DNA of 64,000 nucleotides from Acidicapsa acidisoli (GTDB lineage: Bacteria > Acidobacteriota > Terriglobia > Terriglobales > Acidobacteriaceae), in the NCBI RefSeq assembly GCF_025685625.1, contig NZ_JAGSYI010000006.1, positions 204,169-268,168 on the forward strand, given 5' to 3'. The notes beneath the pieces were generated by a model, which saw nothing but the letters and a program-made list of their open reading frames with translations, did no database searches and was not told the origin of the DNA. This document shows, piece after piece, positions 16,373 to 27,300 of the stretch. Made by a program: the position numbers and the translations under genes. Each line of letters starts with the position of its first letter. Within the stretch, counting starts at the first letter, position 1.

Positions 16373-17935
16373 TTATTTTGTGTCAGAATCTGCGAACTGG
16401 TAACTTACGTAGGCGAGATGGCGGCTGTCGGGGGCCCAGGACGGGACATTGATCGTTCCAGAACCGCCAAAGATCTCTACCAGATTGCTGATCTTTCTGT
16501 CAGGCAGAGACATCAACCTCAGGGTTATGTCCCGATTCGACGGATGACCTTTCACGCTCGCATCGTAGCTGAGAAATACCATCCACTTTCCATCCGGTGA
16601 AACATGCGGAGTCCAGTTGTTCCTTTCGTCAGAGGTTATCTGTTCGGGTTGGCTGCCGTCGGCGCGCATGCGCCAGATCTGCATTGTGCCGCCTCCGCGA
16701 TCTGAGTTGAAGTAGATGTATGCGCCGTCCGGCGAGTAATCCGGATCGTCACTTATGCCCGTCGACGTGGTAAGTCGAGTTTCGGCTCCGCCGTCTACGG
16801 AAATAGTCCATATATCGCCGCCACCGGGATGCGGACGAGTGAACGCGATCGTCTTTCCGTCGGGTGACCAGCTATGAAAATAAGAAGATGGATTCTGCGT
16901 GATCATATGCGGGTCTCCGCCCGAAGAAGAGAGAATGTATACGCGAGATCCGGGAGCACCTGGCGTGCTGCAACTGATAGCCAGCAGTTTGCCATCAGGA
17001 GAAAGCCCGTGACTTCCGTTGCACGAATTCGCTGAACCGGCATCGATTTGTTGCGGCGTTCCACCTTCCGCCGGAACCGTCATAATATGGCCACCTTGAT
17101 CGAAGACCAGGGACTTGCCATCGCGTGTCCAGTTGGGCGCCTCGAAATGTGCCTGCGCATTGTAGACAATCATGGCACGTCTGGCGTCGTGGTCGAGCGA
17201 GATGGTTTGAAGTGTGCTGTATAGGTAGGATTTCGTGAGAGCAGCCGGGGACACTAATGGGGGCAAGGACTCCATGACTACGTTGGAGAAGACCGCTGTC
17301 TCGGACGTATCTTTATCATGCGCGCATACACCCAGCCCGATGTAGAACGGGCCATCGAGATGGAGGGGGGTTGCCGCGCCGGAAGGATGGAGTGGCTCTC
17401 CGTGAAAGCTGACGAACATCGTGAAGTGGTCGCCGCGTTTCTCGATGCGAAGGCGCGTCGGTGCATCTTCTATTTTGTCGAAGTTCAATTCGGCGCCACC
17501 GGTCACATCTCCCTTTTCGGTCCGGTACTGCAATGCGGTGAGCCCCGCTCCATGCAGAACCGCGTCGGCGTAGACGGAGTCGGCATCGAGAGTCTGACGA
17601 ATCATCAATGCAGCCTTGCGATGAGGATTACCTCCCTGGTGCGGGAAACGTATATCCGCCGCAAGGGACACATCGCCTGAAGCCTTCGTCCAGAGATATT
17701 GGAAGGCGTCCTTCGCCAACCACATATTGTCGCCGGAACCCGTGATCGTGTAGGTTCCATGTGCCGGGTCGTAGGTGCTTGAGCCAGGGTGAAGGACAGT
17801 TCCTACATCCGTATGACCCTCAAATTTGCCTAGCGTCTCATGGCTGGCTTGTGCATAGGACTGAGCACTTAATGAGCAGAGGACAATACCGAGATAGAGA
17901 GATCTCAGGAATGATCCGTATTGCCGATTCTTCAC
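16373..17935 (-). CDS. Exported TolB-like beta-propeller protein with N-terminal lectin-like domain
   Basis: A GTG start with GGAGG 10 nt upstream gives 520 residues and a signal peptide ending near YAQA. Residues ~35-225 resemble the DUF1349/concanavalin-like fold (AFQYLWTKASGDVSLAADIRF, then QYRTEKGDV). The rest is PD40/WD40-like propeller repeats (DGKTIAFTRPHPGGGDIW, SPDGAYIYFNSDRGGGTMQIW and others). These domain pairs occur in secreted acidobacterial proteins near carbohydrate genes, where they may bind polysaccharide. No enzyme motif is seen. Its C-terminus converges on the ROK gene. Confidence 0.8.
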   Translation of the reverse strand: MKNRQYGSFLRSLYLGIVLCSLSAQSYAQASHETLGKFEGHTDVGTVLHPGSSTYDPAHGTYTITGSGDNMWLAKDAFQYLWTKASGDVSLAADIRFPHQGGNPHRKAALMIRQTLDADSVYADAVLHGAGLTALQYRTEKGDVTGGAELNFDKIEDAPTRLRIEKRGDHFTMFVSFHGEPLHPSGAATPLHLDGPFYIGLGVCAHDKDTSETAVFSNVVMESLPPLVSPAALTKSYLYSTLQTISLDHDARRAMIVYNAQAHFEAPNWTRDGKSLVFDQGGHIMTVPAEGGTPQQIDAGSANSCNGSHGLSPDGKLLAISCSTPGAPGSRVYILSSSGGDPHMITQNPSSYFHSWSPDGKTIAFTRPHPGGGDIWTISVDGGAETRLTTSTGISDDPDYSPDGAYIYFNSDRGGGTMQIWRMRADGSQPEQITSDERNNWTPHVSPDGKWMVFLSYDASVKGHPSNRDITLRLMSLPDRKISNLVEIFGGSGTINVPSWAPDSRHLAYVSYQFADSDTK

Positions 17936-18096
17936 GATTGAGTTTCCTCCAATGCCTATAGATATGTTTGGTTGCGCAGAAATTCCGTTGCGAAATTGTT
18001 TTGTACGTGGGCTGAACTTTAGGACCTGGCGGGACTCGGTGTCAAGTCCAGGAGGGCTGGCGGAAACACCATTTCACGGGGGGGTGTCCTGCAGAT

Positions 18097-18270
18097 TCAG
18101 AGTCTGCTTGCGATTGGGTATCCGACTAGCCTTCGTTGCAGAGCGGCGCAGATACCTGTGGCGAGCAGAATCAGGATGAAGAAGACTCCAATGCCGCTGA
18201 GCAGCGCGTAGCGGCTTAGATTACGCCTTTGTTGCATTGTCCGCCTGCGGCGTTGTCGAGTTTGAAGCAT
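18097..18270 (-). CDS. Possible small single-pass membrane protein
   Basis: 57 residues from an ATG at 18270 with GGGAG seven nt upstream; a longer frame begins at 18336. The N-terminal ~20 residues are strongly basic, followed by one hydrophobic stretch (LLSGIGVFFILILLATGICAAL) and a short tail. It lies in the gap between the TolB-like gene and GH8. No known family. The codon context is weak, so this may be a chance frame. Confidence 0.3.
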   Translation of the reverse strand: MLQTRQRRRRTMQQRRNLSRYALLSGIGVFFILILLATGICAALQRRLVGYPIASRL

Positions 18271-18519
18271 GCTACTCCCATCTAGTTTCCGAGTAGTTGC
18301 TCGGTGCGATGCTCTTCCTGCCAGGTTGCCGTGCATCGCAGGAATGCCTGGACTTGAACATCATGCTGTGTAGTGGCGTATGGACGCAGATCGTGACATG
18401 AAATGCGCGAAAATCAGGGCCTGCCCGAGTCAAAGCTAACGGGGCGAATATGCAGAAATGGCTGATAATTTGTTCGAGGGTTGCAATATATCGATTTACT
18501 AGGTATAAAGAGTGCGTTT
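18271..18519. other. Intergenic leader of the GH8 gene
   Basis: No gene is supported. The last 60 nt are AT-rich and probably contain the GH8 promoter (TATATCG at 18486 and TATAAAG at 18503), but no clear -35 partner could be fixed. Confidence 0.3.
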
Positions 18520-19863
18520 ATGAAGATAATTTTGGCACCTCCTTATTTTGCGACCCGTCCATTGCGACGCGGGTTGACCCTCATATTTGTTGGGCTCATC
18601 GCACTCATAGCCAATTTCTTTCGATTGCCGAGTTTCGCGGAAGGATCGGGAGCTGGACCAGCGGACAGCAGGGATGGATCTGGCGCCTTTGCTACCGGAC
18701 ATTACCGCAATGTTTTTGTGGAGTTGGGGAGCCCTGAGAACGAAGTGTCCGCGAAAATCGAGACAGCTTACCAGCAGCTTTTTCATGGTGATCCTCAGAC
18801 TCAGGCGGTGTACTTTGCCGTGGGGCGGAATGGCAATGGGCCCTTGGCCTATCTGACGGACTGGGCCAACCATGACGCCCGAACGGAAGGTATGTCGTAT
18901 GGGATGATGATTTCGGTGCAGTTGGACCACAAGACCGAGTTCGATGCGCTCTGGAACTGGGCGAAAACGTATATGTACATCAGCGATCCGCATCATCCTT
19001 CCTACGGTTATTTTTCGTGGTCGTGCAGGACGGATGGGACTCCGAATGAAGAGACTGCCGCTCCGGATGGCGAAGAATACTTTGCCATGGCGCTCTATTT
19101 CGCCTCAGCCAGGTGGGGCGACGGCACAGGGATTTACGATTACAAAGCACAGGCAGACGCATTATTGACTGCAATGCGTCATCGGGCCGTTATGACTGGG
19201 CCTACCCGATTCGGGCCGCGCACTGTGGGGAACGAGGTCGATGCCCAGTACAAGATGATTCGTTTCGTACCTGGGGTGGATCGTGGAGATTTTACCGACC
19301 CCTCGTATCATCTTCCCGCGTTTTATGAGCTTTGGGCAAGGTGGGGACCGGTAGACGATCGGCAGTTCTGGGCTGAGGCAGCGGAGGCAAGCCGTGCTTT
19401 CTTTCCAAAGACAACCAACCCTGAGACTGGACTGGCGCCGGATTATGCGAACTTCGATGGAACGCCCAAGGTGACGCGATTCACCCAGTCTTCGATCTTT
19501 GGATATGACGCGTGGCGGACGGCGAGTAACTGGTCCGTGGATTGGGCGTGGTGGGGCGAAGCTCCGCAGGAGCGCGTGCTGAGCGATCGTATTCAAGCCT
19601 TCTTCGCTAAAGAGGGATTGGATGCTTATGGCGATCAGTACACTCTGGATGGCAAGAAAATCGCGAACCGGCATTCAACCGGATTGGTTGCGACGAATGC
19701 CGTGGCGAGCCTGGCGGCTACCGATCCTCGGTCAAAGGAGTTTGTGCAGGCGCTATGGCGAACTCCTGTGCCCACAGGTGAACAGCGCTATTACGACGGC
19801 ATGTTATACATGATGAGCATGATGCACCTGGGTGGGGAGTTTCGGATCTGGGCTCCCAGGTGA
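18520..19863 (+). CDS. Glycoside hydrolase family 8 (xylan oligosaccharide-type)
   Basis: 447 residues from the ATG at 18520; a TTG 39 nt upstream is in frame. A hydrophobic N-terminal segment (LTLIFVGLIALIANFF) is a signal or anchor. The (alpha/alpha)6 barrel shows TEGMSYGMMISVQL, where Glu is the expected general acid, and DGEEYFAMALYFAS. GH8 enzymes are inverting; this version, lacking a cellulose-binding domain and next to GH115, resembles reducing-end xylose-releasing exo-oligoxylanases. Endo-glucanase activity cannot be excluded. It is followed by GH115 after 52 nt and is likely co-transcribed. Confidence 0.85.
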   Translation: MKIILAPPYFATRPLRRGLTLIFVGLIALIANFFRLPSFAEGSGAGPADSRDGSGAFATGHYRNVFVELGSPENEVSAKIETAYQQLFHGDPQTQAVYFAVGRNGNGPLAYLTDWANHDARTEGMSYGMMISVQLDHKTEFDALWNWAKTYMYISDPHHPSYGYFSWSCRTDGTPNEETAAPDGEEYFAMALYFASARWGDGTGIYDYKAQADALLTAMRHRAVMTGPTRFGPRTVGNEVDAQYKMIRFVPGVDRGDFTDPSYHLPAFYELWARWGPVDDRQFWAEAAEASRAFFPKTTNPETGLAPDYANFDGTPKVTRFTQSSIFGYDAWRTASNWSVDWAWWGEAPQERVLSDRIQAFFAKEGLDAYGDQYTLDGKKIANRHSTGLVATNAVASLAATDPRSKEFVQALWRTPVPTGEQRYYDGMLYMMSMMHLGGEFRIWAPR

Positions 19864-19915
19864 TCACGTAGTAAGACTTGTCGACTGCACATAACTTGTA
19901 TCTGGAGTACCTGGT

Positions 19916-22795
19916 ATGATTTTGCCTTCCCGCCACTGCTTTTCCTTGCTGTGCATCGCAGCACTCGCTTTATCTACATCGACTCGACAGGCGCATGCGC
20001 TTGGACAACCGCGTTATGTGAGCACCACACCAAGCAAGGATGGATTCACGCTTGCGGCCGGTGGCCATACAGCCATGATCGATGTAGATCGCGGCGACTA
20101 TCCGGGAGTTATCCGCGCGGCGCACGATCTGCAGGCCGATATTGAGCGTGTGACTGGCTTGAGCCCGCATTATCTCAATGACAAGGAGAGTGCACGAGGT
20201 GAAGTTGTTTTGATCGGGACGATCTCGAAGAGCGCAATCATTGACCGGCTGATTCGGGAACATAGGCTCGACGTGAGTACAGTTCAGGGCAAGTGGGAAT
20301 CAACCCTGGTGCAGGTGGTGGAGAAGCCCATGCCTGGAGTGGCGCGGGCGCTGGTAATTGCAGGAAGCGACAAGCGCGGAACAATCTTTGGCATCTACGA
20401 TCTTTCGGAACAGATCGGGGTTTCGCCGTGGTACTGGTGGGCCGATGTTCCGGTCGTTCACAAAAACGCTCTTTATATTACGACAGGGCGATATATACAG
20501 GGCGAGCCTGCTGTGAAGTATCGCGGCATATTTCTGAACGATGAGGCTCCCGCACTGACAGGTTGGGTCAATGCGGCTTATGGAGGCTACAACCATAAGT
20601 TCTATGAGAAGGTCTTTGAGCTGTTGCTTCGCCTGAAGGCAAATTATCTATGGCCTGCAATGTGGAACAGCACCTTTAATGAGGACGACCCGGAGAATGC
20701 TCGCCTTGCCGATGAGTATGGCGTCGTGATGGGAACCTCGCATCATGAGCCTATGCTTCGTGCACAGCAGGAGTGGAAGCGGCACGGCACAGGACCGTGG
20801 GATTACTCGACGAATGCGGAGGTTCTCGATAAGTTCTGGAGCGATGGCATTGAGCGCAACAAGAACTTTGAGAGTACGATTACGCTGGGCATGCGTGGCG
20901 ATGGCGACATGCCGATGACGGAGGGCGCGAATATCGCGCTGCTTGAGAAGATCGTCGCCGATCAGCGGAATATTCTCGCGCAGCACATGACTCCGACGCT
21001 CAATGCCGATCCCAAGGTATGGGCGCTCTACAAGGAGGTGCAGGCGTATTACGAGAAGGGCATGCGCGTGCCGGATGATGTAACCCTGCTTTGGTGCGAC
21101 GATAACTGGGGCAACATTCGCCGCTTGCCTACTCCGGAGGAACGTAAGCGCTCGGGTGGAGCGGGAATTTATTACCACTTTGACTATGTAGGCGATCCAC
21201 GCAATTACAAGTGGATTAATACCAATCCGATTGCCAAGGTTTGGGAACAGATGAATCTCGCGCTCGCCTATGGCGCGAACCGGATCTGGATTGTGAATGT
21301 AGGCGATCTGAAGCCAATGGAGTTTCCGATTGAGTATTTTCTGACGCTGGCGCGGAATCCGGAGCGATGGGGAAAGGACCAAACCCAGGAGTTCACACGG
21401 CTTTGGGCAGAGCGCGAGTTTGGCGCGGCACAGGCGGACGAGATCGCCGAACTGGTGACCAGATACACGCAATACAACGGGCGGCGAAAGCCTGAGTTGC
21501 TGGATACGGATACATTCAGCCTGGTGAATTATCGCGAGGCCGATCGGGTGGAAGCAGATTGGAAGGCGCTTCTGGCTAAGGCGGAGACGCTGCAAAAGCT
21601 CATACCGCAGGAGCAGCAGGATGCTTATTTCGAACTTGTGCTGCATCCCATCAAAGCTTCGGCGATCGTCAATGAGCTTTATATAACCGCTGGACGCAAC
21701 CGTTTGTATGCGAAGCAAGGCAGGGCAGATGCAGGCGACTACGCGGCGCAGGCTCGCGTGCTCTTTCAGGCGGATGAGGAGCTTACCAATGAGTACAATC
21801 ATGTGCTCGCGCACGGTAAGTGGAATCATATGATGGATCAGACTCACCTTGGGTACACCTATTGGCAGGAACCACCATTGAACGTGATGCCAGCCGTGAG
21901 CGAGGTGCAGCCTCTTGCAGAACCGCGCATGGGATTGGATGTCGAGGGCTCCGCTGGGGCGCTTGGCCCGCTGCGATTGAGCTTCGATAACTATCAGCGA
22001 CAGAGCCGATATGTTGATGTCTTCAACCGTGGCGTCGGTTCCTTTCACTTCGATGCCAAGGTTTCCGAGCCGTGGATTTTATTGAGCACAACGGGAGGCC
22101 AAGTCAGTAAGGACGAGCGAATTGACGTGAGTGTGGATTGGAGCAAGGCTCCGCTTGGCAAGACGGATGGCGAGATCACGATTACTCAGGCCAACTCGGC
22201 TTCGGTGCGTGTGCGCGTGGAGGCGCTCCGTCCTAAGAGTCCGGATCGTGATGCGCTTGAGGGATTCGTCGAAGGAGATGGTTATGTCTCAATGGAGGCG
22301 GAGCATTTTACGAAGGCGATGAGTCATGAGGATGTGCACTGGGATCGGATTCCGGAGTATGGGGCGACCCTTTCAGGGATGAGCGTCTTTCCTGTAACGG
22401 CGGCCAGCGTAATGCCGCTTCAGTCCACTGCAACGCTGGAGTATCGGATGTATCTCTTTGACTCCGGCAGTTTCAATCTGGAGACCATCATCGGACCGAC
22501 GCTGAACTTTGTGCCGGGGCGCGGGCTGCGATTTACAGTTGCGCTGGATGACCAGCAGCCGCAGTTGGTCGATGCGCTGGAGCATAACTCCGACAAGGAC
22601 TGGGCGACAGCAGTAAGCGACAGCGTGCGCCGCGTGGAGACAAAGCTGACCGTGGACCACCCCGGCTACCATACGCTCAAGATTGGCGTGGTCGATCCGG
22701 GGGTTGTTTTGGAGAAGCTGGTGTTGAGCGCCGGGGCGCTGAAGCCCTCTTACCTGGGGCCGCCTGAGAGCTTTCATGGAACTCTCGCGCGGTAA
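19916..22795 (+). CDS. Glycoside hydrolase family 115, xylan alpha-1,2-glucuronidase
   Basis: 959 residues with a GGAG site and a signal peptide (LLCIAALALSTSTRQAHA). The family is recognised by the chain GTIFGIYDLSEQIGVSPWYWWADVPV, the YRGIFLNDEAPALTGW motif, LKANYLWPAMWN, SHHEPMLRAQQEW and a C-terminal beta-rich domain. Size fits GH115 (~900-1000 aa). It removes (4-O-methyl)glucuronic acid from glucuronoxylan, in the periplasm or outside. It works with the GH8 enzyme just upstream. Substrate choice is family knowledge; activity is untested. Confidence 0.93.
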   Translation: MILPSRHCFSLLCIAALALSTSTRQAHALGQPRYVSTTPSKDGFTLAAGGHTAMIDVDRGDYPGVIRAAHDLQADIERVTGLSPHYLNDKESARGEVVLIGTISKSAIIDRLIREHRLDVSTVQGKWESTLVQVVEKPMPGVARALVIAGSDKRGTIFGIYDLSEQIGVSPWYWWADVPVVHKNALYITTGRYIQGEPAVKYRGIFLNDEAPALTGWVNAAYGGYNHKFYEKVFELLLRLKANYLWPAMWNSTFNEDDPENARLADEYGVVMGTSHHEPMLRAQQEWKRHGTGPWDYSTNAEVLDKFWSDGIERNKNFESTITLGMRGDGDMPMTEGANIALLEKIVADQRNILAQHMTPTLNADPKVWALYKEVQAYYEKGMRVPDDVTLLWCDDNWGNIRRLPTPEERKRSGGAGIYYHFDYVGDPRNYKWINTNPIAKVWEQMNLALAYGANRIWIVNVGDLKPMEFPIEYFLTLARNPERWGKDQTQEFTRLWAEREFGAAQADEIAELVTRYTQYNGRRKPELLDTDTFSLVNYREADRVEADWKALLAKAETLQKLIPQEQQDAYFELVLHPIKASAIVNELYITAGRNRLYAKQGRADAGDYAAQARVLFQADEELTNEYNHVLAHGKWNHMMDQTHLGYTYWQEPPLNVMPAVSEVQPLAEPRMGLDVEGSAGALGPLRLSFDNYQRQSRYVDVFNRGVGSFHFDAKVSEPWILLSTTGGQVSKDERIDVSVDWSKAPLGKTDGEITITQANSASVRVRVEALRPKSPDRDALEGFVEGDGYVSMEAEHFTKAMSHEDVHWDRIPEYGATLSGMSVFPVTAASVMPLQSTATLEYRMYLFDSGSFNLETIIGPTLNFVPGRGLRFTVALDDQQPQLVDALEHNSDKDWATAVSDSVRRVETKLTVDHPGYHTLKIGVVDPGVVLEKLVLSAGALKPSYLGPPESFHGTLAR

Positions 22796-22807
22796 CGCCG
22801 GTTACGC

Positions 22808-23587
22808 TCAGGCTTCGAGAAAACCGAACAATGCAGCGTTGAATTCGCTCGCCGCTTCTATGTTGGATAGATGCGCTGCAGGAATTTCAACGTAGCTTGC
22901 TCTGGGAATGTGTTGGGCAAGGAAGTGACCGTCTTCGGGCGTAGTGACGGGGTCATGTGTACCGGCGATCACCAGCGTTGGAGCATGGATGAACTGCAGG
23001 CTTGCGCGAAAATCGGCGTCGCGGATGGCTGCACAGCAGGCAGCGTAACCTTGCACGTCGGTTGCGTGGAGCATGGCTGCGGTTGCAGTGATGACGTCCG
23101 GGTGTTTGGCATGGAAGGATGGAGTGAACCAACGCTCCAGCGTGCCGGGAATAACCGAACCCAGCCCATCGCGCAGAACTGTTTCGATGCGAGTGTTCCA
23201 GACTTCCTCGACTCCAATTTTTGCTGCGGTATTGGCGAGGATGAGTTTCCGAAGGCGATTAGGAGCGTTAACACCGAGCCATTGACCGATGATGCCGCCC
23301 ATTGAGATGCCACAAAAGCTGGCTTGCTCGATCTCGAGGAAATCGAGAAGATGCACCACATCCTGGCCTAGCTCTGCGATGGTGTATTGTCTGGGTGGAA
23401 TGGAGGAACCGCCGTGGCCGCGCGTGTCATAGCGCAGAAGCCTGCAGCGGGAGCCTAGTGAATTCACTTGCGGCTCCCACATGGAGAGGTTAGCTCCGAG
23501 GGAATTTGACAGGACCAGCATTGGCAGGCTGACATCGCCTCTGAGGTCGTAATGAATACATACGCCGTTCAGTTCGGCGACAGGCAT
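22808..23587 (-). CDS. pcaD: Alpha/beta hydrolase, 3-oxoadipate enol-lactonase-like
   Basis: 259 residues. Nucleophile Ser in CGISMGG, Asp in GTHDPVT and His in AAHLSN form a complete triad. The start (MPVAELNGVCIHYDLRG) and the DTRGHG and GGIIGQWLG segments match PcaD, which opens 3-oxoadipate enol-lactone in the protocatechuate branch of the beta-ketoadipate pathway. No other pca gene is in the window, so another esterase role is possible. It converges with GH115, 12 nt apart. Confidence 0.75.
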   Translation of the reverse strand: MPVAELNGVCIHYDLRGDVSLPMLVLSNSLGANLSMWEPQVNSLGSRCRLLRYDTRGHGGSSIPPRQYTIAELGQDVVHLLDFLEIEQASFCGISMGGIIGQWLGVNAPNRLRKLILANTAAKIGVEEVWNTRIETVLRDGLGSVIPGTLERWFTPSFHAKHPDVITATAAMLHATDVQGYAACCAAIRDADFRASLQFIHAPTLVIAGTHDPVTTPEDGHFLAQHIPRASYVEIPAAHLSNIEAASEFNAALFGFLEA

Positions 23588-23613
23588 GTTGCAAATCCCT
23601 CCGGTGGTAGAAG

Positions 23614-24036
23614 TCAGCCCTGGAATCCGATCCTAGCGTGAGAGCCGTCACAGTAAGGCTTGTTTGCGGAGGCGCCACACCGGCAGAAGTACGTCTCTTC
23701 GGTATTTGCAATGGTTTCTTTTGCGGCGTTCTGCACGGTGAGTGGCCCGATGGCTTGCAATGGGCCCGCGGGAAGTGGCGTGAAGACGACTGGACTGGTC
23801 GCGGTGATTTCACCGACCGGGTCGGCGGGGACAGCTTCGCCGGGCTCGGCAAAGCCGATGGTGCGATGGCTGCCGTCGCAGAAAGGCTTGTTCGCGGAAG
23901 CTCCGCAGCGGCAGAGTGAGGCGCGAGGCTGGCTCAGGGTTTCGGAGCCGGTTTGAATCTGTAACTCGCCGGTGGCGATGAGTGGTCCGTTTGGGGCGGT
24001 GAAGGCGGCGTTCGCTGGCGGGGTGGTTTCGCTCAA
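23614..24036 (-). CDS. Tandem CDGSH iron-sulfur domain protein
   Basis: 140 residues with two copies of the CDGSH motif: CRCGASANKPFCDGSHRTIGF and a second CRCGASANKPYCDGSHARIGF. Each would bind a 2Fe-2S cluster with three Cys and one His. The two cores are nearly identical, so the protein is an internal duplication. It lies 26 nt upstream of the lactonase gene on the same strand and probably shares its transcript. Redox or iron-sulfur transfer role; partner unknown. Confidence 0.88.
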   Translation of the reverse strand: MSETTPPANAAFTAPNGPLIATGELQIQTGSETLSQPRASLCRCGASANKPFCDGSHRTIGFAEPGEAVPADPVGEITATSPVVFTPLPAGPLQAIGPLTVQNAAKETIANTEETYFCRCGASANKPYCDGSHARIGFQG

Positions 24037-24319
24037 AAGGGTGATCCTCCGAGCTCAGTCTATACGGCGCGGTTCTGAGGTTCGGGGACTCGGTGGAAAA
24101 AGAAGGGGCAGCGGCACGCGAGAGGCGCCGCTGCCCATAAGTCAAGAGACTCTCAAAGCTTAGGACAGTTGCAATGGGTTGTCTTGCGTCCGAGGGCTTA
24201 GTTGCATCTCAACCCTTCGGTGGAGATGAACGAGAATTCCTCGATTTGTACCAGAATGAGGTGTTTTTTGAGATGCGGGCTGTTGCATATCGTGCTGATT
24301 CCGTGTTGGATTGCAGCAT
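24037..24319. other. Divergent promoter region of CDGSH and histidine-kinase genes
   Basis: The 283-nt gap separates oppositely transcribed genes. No gene is supported in it. No promoter pair could be fixed with confidence. Confidence 0.35.
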
Positions 24320-27300
24320 ATGTTCTTTGGGTTCCTGCGCAGGATCGCGGTCTGCTTCAGCTTCGCCCCGATATTGATGGTGGCATCCATGGTGGCGTTT
24401 GCAGCCGAGAATTATGCGCTGGAGCCGGCGACTCCGCTGGGCAGGCTGGGGCGACAGGTCTGGACGATGGAGAACGGCCTGCCGCAGAATACGGTTCCGG
24501 TGTTGCTGCAATCTCGCGATGGTTTTTTGTGGGCTGGCACTGAGCTGGGTCTGGCTCGTTTCGATGGCGTCAGCTTCCGTATTTTCGACCATGCGACGGC
24601 TGGAAGCTTTCCGGACGCCGAGATTCGCTGCCTGCTGAACTCCGCCATCGATAACAGTTTTTGGATCGGCACCAGCGATGGCCTTGTGCATTGGAGGAAT
24701 GGTAATCAATCGCTGATAACCACGCGGGATGGGTTGCCGAGCAACTCTATTCGCGGATTGGCGCAGACGGCGAACGGCACGATTTGGGTATGGACAGAGA
24801 CTGGGTTGGCAAGGCTCGTGGGAGGAGATTTTCGCGCCGCGCCCGAAGCTGGTTTTCCGCGCGGGGTGATTACCTCCATCGCGACCGACGAGGCGGGCGG
24901 ATTGTGGTTGGGCACAACCAGCGAAGCGGCTGTATTTCGCGGAGAACACTGGAGCCCCGGACCGGACGCCATACCTCAGAAGGATGCAAATCAGCGGAAC
25001 TTTGATCGCTCTGTCTTGGATCGCTCTGCCCTGGTGAAGACGATGGCAGGCGGTGATGTATTGATTTCAAACGGGAGCGGAGTCTTTCTGAAACATGACG
25101 ACGCGATATCGCAGGTCTTGGCGAAATCCGCTCTCCCTTCCGACGGAATCAGCTTTCTGGACCGGCTTGGAGACGGAAGCGTGGCTGTTGCGAGCAAAAC
25201 CACGGTCGTGCTGGCGCAAGGCAACAACGGCGCAGCTCAGTTGGTGGCGCAGTTTGTGATCGGCAGGGATTTGCCTGGATCTCGCATCGAAGCGATGTAT
25301 GCCGACCGCGAGGGTAGTCTCTGGATCGGCACGAATCGGGGACTGGCTAGGATTTCAAAGATCGGCGGAGCCCATGGTGCAATGGTTCAGTTGATGCCCG
25401 CGACCGATCCACTGGCTTCGAATGCCGTTGTTTCGCTGCTGGAAGATCGCGAGGGTGATCTTTGGGTCGGCACTGAGACAGCGGGGCTGCACATTCTGCG
25501 CGATGCACATTTTCGTGTGATCGGGACGAGCGAGGGGCTCAGTTCCGATGCAACGACTGCAGTAGTTCAGGATGCGCAGCAGACGCTTTGGATCGGGACA
25601 AGGGATGGCGGACTGAATCGCGTTGCTAATGGGATCGATGGGAAGCTTACGGTCACGAATCTGACGACTGAAAATGGGCTGTTGAGCAACGTGATTCTGT
25701 CACTGGCGGTTGCGCCGAACAGCGATGTGTGGGTGGGCACTCCGGATGGGCTCACTCGGATTGGGCGCGGCGGAGTAAACAGCTACACGTCGGCGGACGG
25801 CTTGCCGGATGACTTCATTCGCTCTGTGTTGGTAGCGCCGGATGAGACGGTATGGATTGGCACGCGACACGGATTGACGCATCTTGATCATGGCCGCTTT
25901 CAGAACTATACCCAGGCGGATGGGCTTGGCAGCGATCTCGTGGGCGCACTGGCACGTAGCGGGAATGGTGATCTTTGGATCGCGACGCTGAATGGATTGT
26001 CCCGGCTGCATGAGGGAAAGCTGTTGCGCTATACCACTGCGGACGGGCTCTCAAGCAATGTCATTACGGCGCTCGATGCGACGCCTGACGGCGCGATCTG
26101 GATTGGAACGCAGAGTGATGGGCTCAATTTATGGGATGGGAAGCGATTTGTATCGATGCGGGGAGACGCGTCCCAGGATAACTCTGCCGTAGCTGCATTG
26201 CTACCGGCGGCTATTCATGCGGTAATGCCAGATGACCGTGGCCATCTTTGGCTGGCGTCCAATGCGGGCCTCACGCGCGTCGATTTGCAGAACCTTATGG
26301 CGTGCATGGAGCGGGGCGAGTGTAGCTTGAATGCGCTACATGCTGTCAGTTTCACAACGGCGGATGGTCTGCGGAGCCGGGAGACAAGCAACAACAGTCA
26401 TCCGACCGCCTGCCGCACGAACGACGGAAGGCTCTTATTCACGACTCCTCGCGGCGTGATTGTTGCCGATCCGCTGCACTTCCCTGAGATTCCGCCACAA
26501 CCTCCGGTGGCGATCGAGCGATTTGCCGTAGATGATCGCGATACGGAGGCCGATGGAACGGTTCGCGTTGGCGCAGGCGCGTTGCGATTCCAGTTCGACT
26601 ACGCTGGCTTGAGTTTTGCGGCTCCGCAGAAGCTGCGGTATCAGTACATGCTGGAAGGCTTCGATCACGCGTGGACGGACGCAGGCACGCGCCGGACGGC
26701 GTACTACACGAATATCCCTCCAGGGAAGTACCGCTTTCGTGTCCGCGCTTCGCTCGGGGAAGCCGGCTTTCTGGCATTGCGGGATGCATCGGGTGTAACG
26801 GCCGACAATCCACAGGAGGCATCGTGCAGCTTTCAACTGCTTCCGCATTTTTACCAAACGGTCTGGTTCTGGGCGCTGGTGCTCCTGGGAATCGCCGCAG
26901 TGGTGTGGCTGATCTTCCGGCAAAGGGTATTACGAGTCGAACGGGAGTTTCGTGCCGTAATGAGCGAGCGTAATCGCATTGCGCGAGAAATTCACGACAC
27001 TCTGGCGCAGGGATATGTTGGGATCTCGCTGCAACTGGAGATTCTGGGTCAGTTGTTACGCCACAATCGCACGGACGCTGCGGCGAAGCATCTCGCGCTG
27101 ACGCAGGAGATGGTCCGTGAGGGGCTGGACGATGCGCGGCAGTCGATATGGGCATTGCGTTCGCACGACGCGGGCGAGCAGATTTTGCCAATTCGGCTGC
27201 GCCGGTTGGTGGAACAGGCCGGGGCTGATGGCCTGACCGCGCATCTTGAAGTGCATGGAGCTTATAGGGCTCTGAGTGCGGATACAGAACAGGAGATCCT

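Noticed and set aside
20648..22048. 466-codon minus-strand frame
   Set aside because: It is the antisense of the GH115 gene, which has clear family motifs; the long open run is a result of codon bias.
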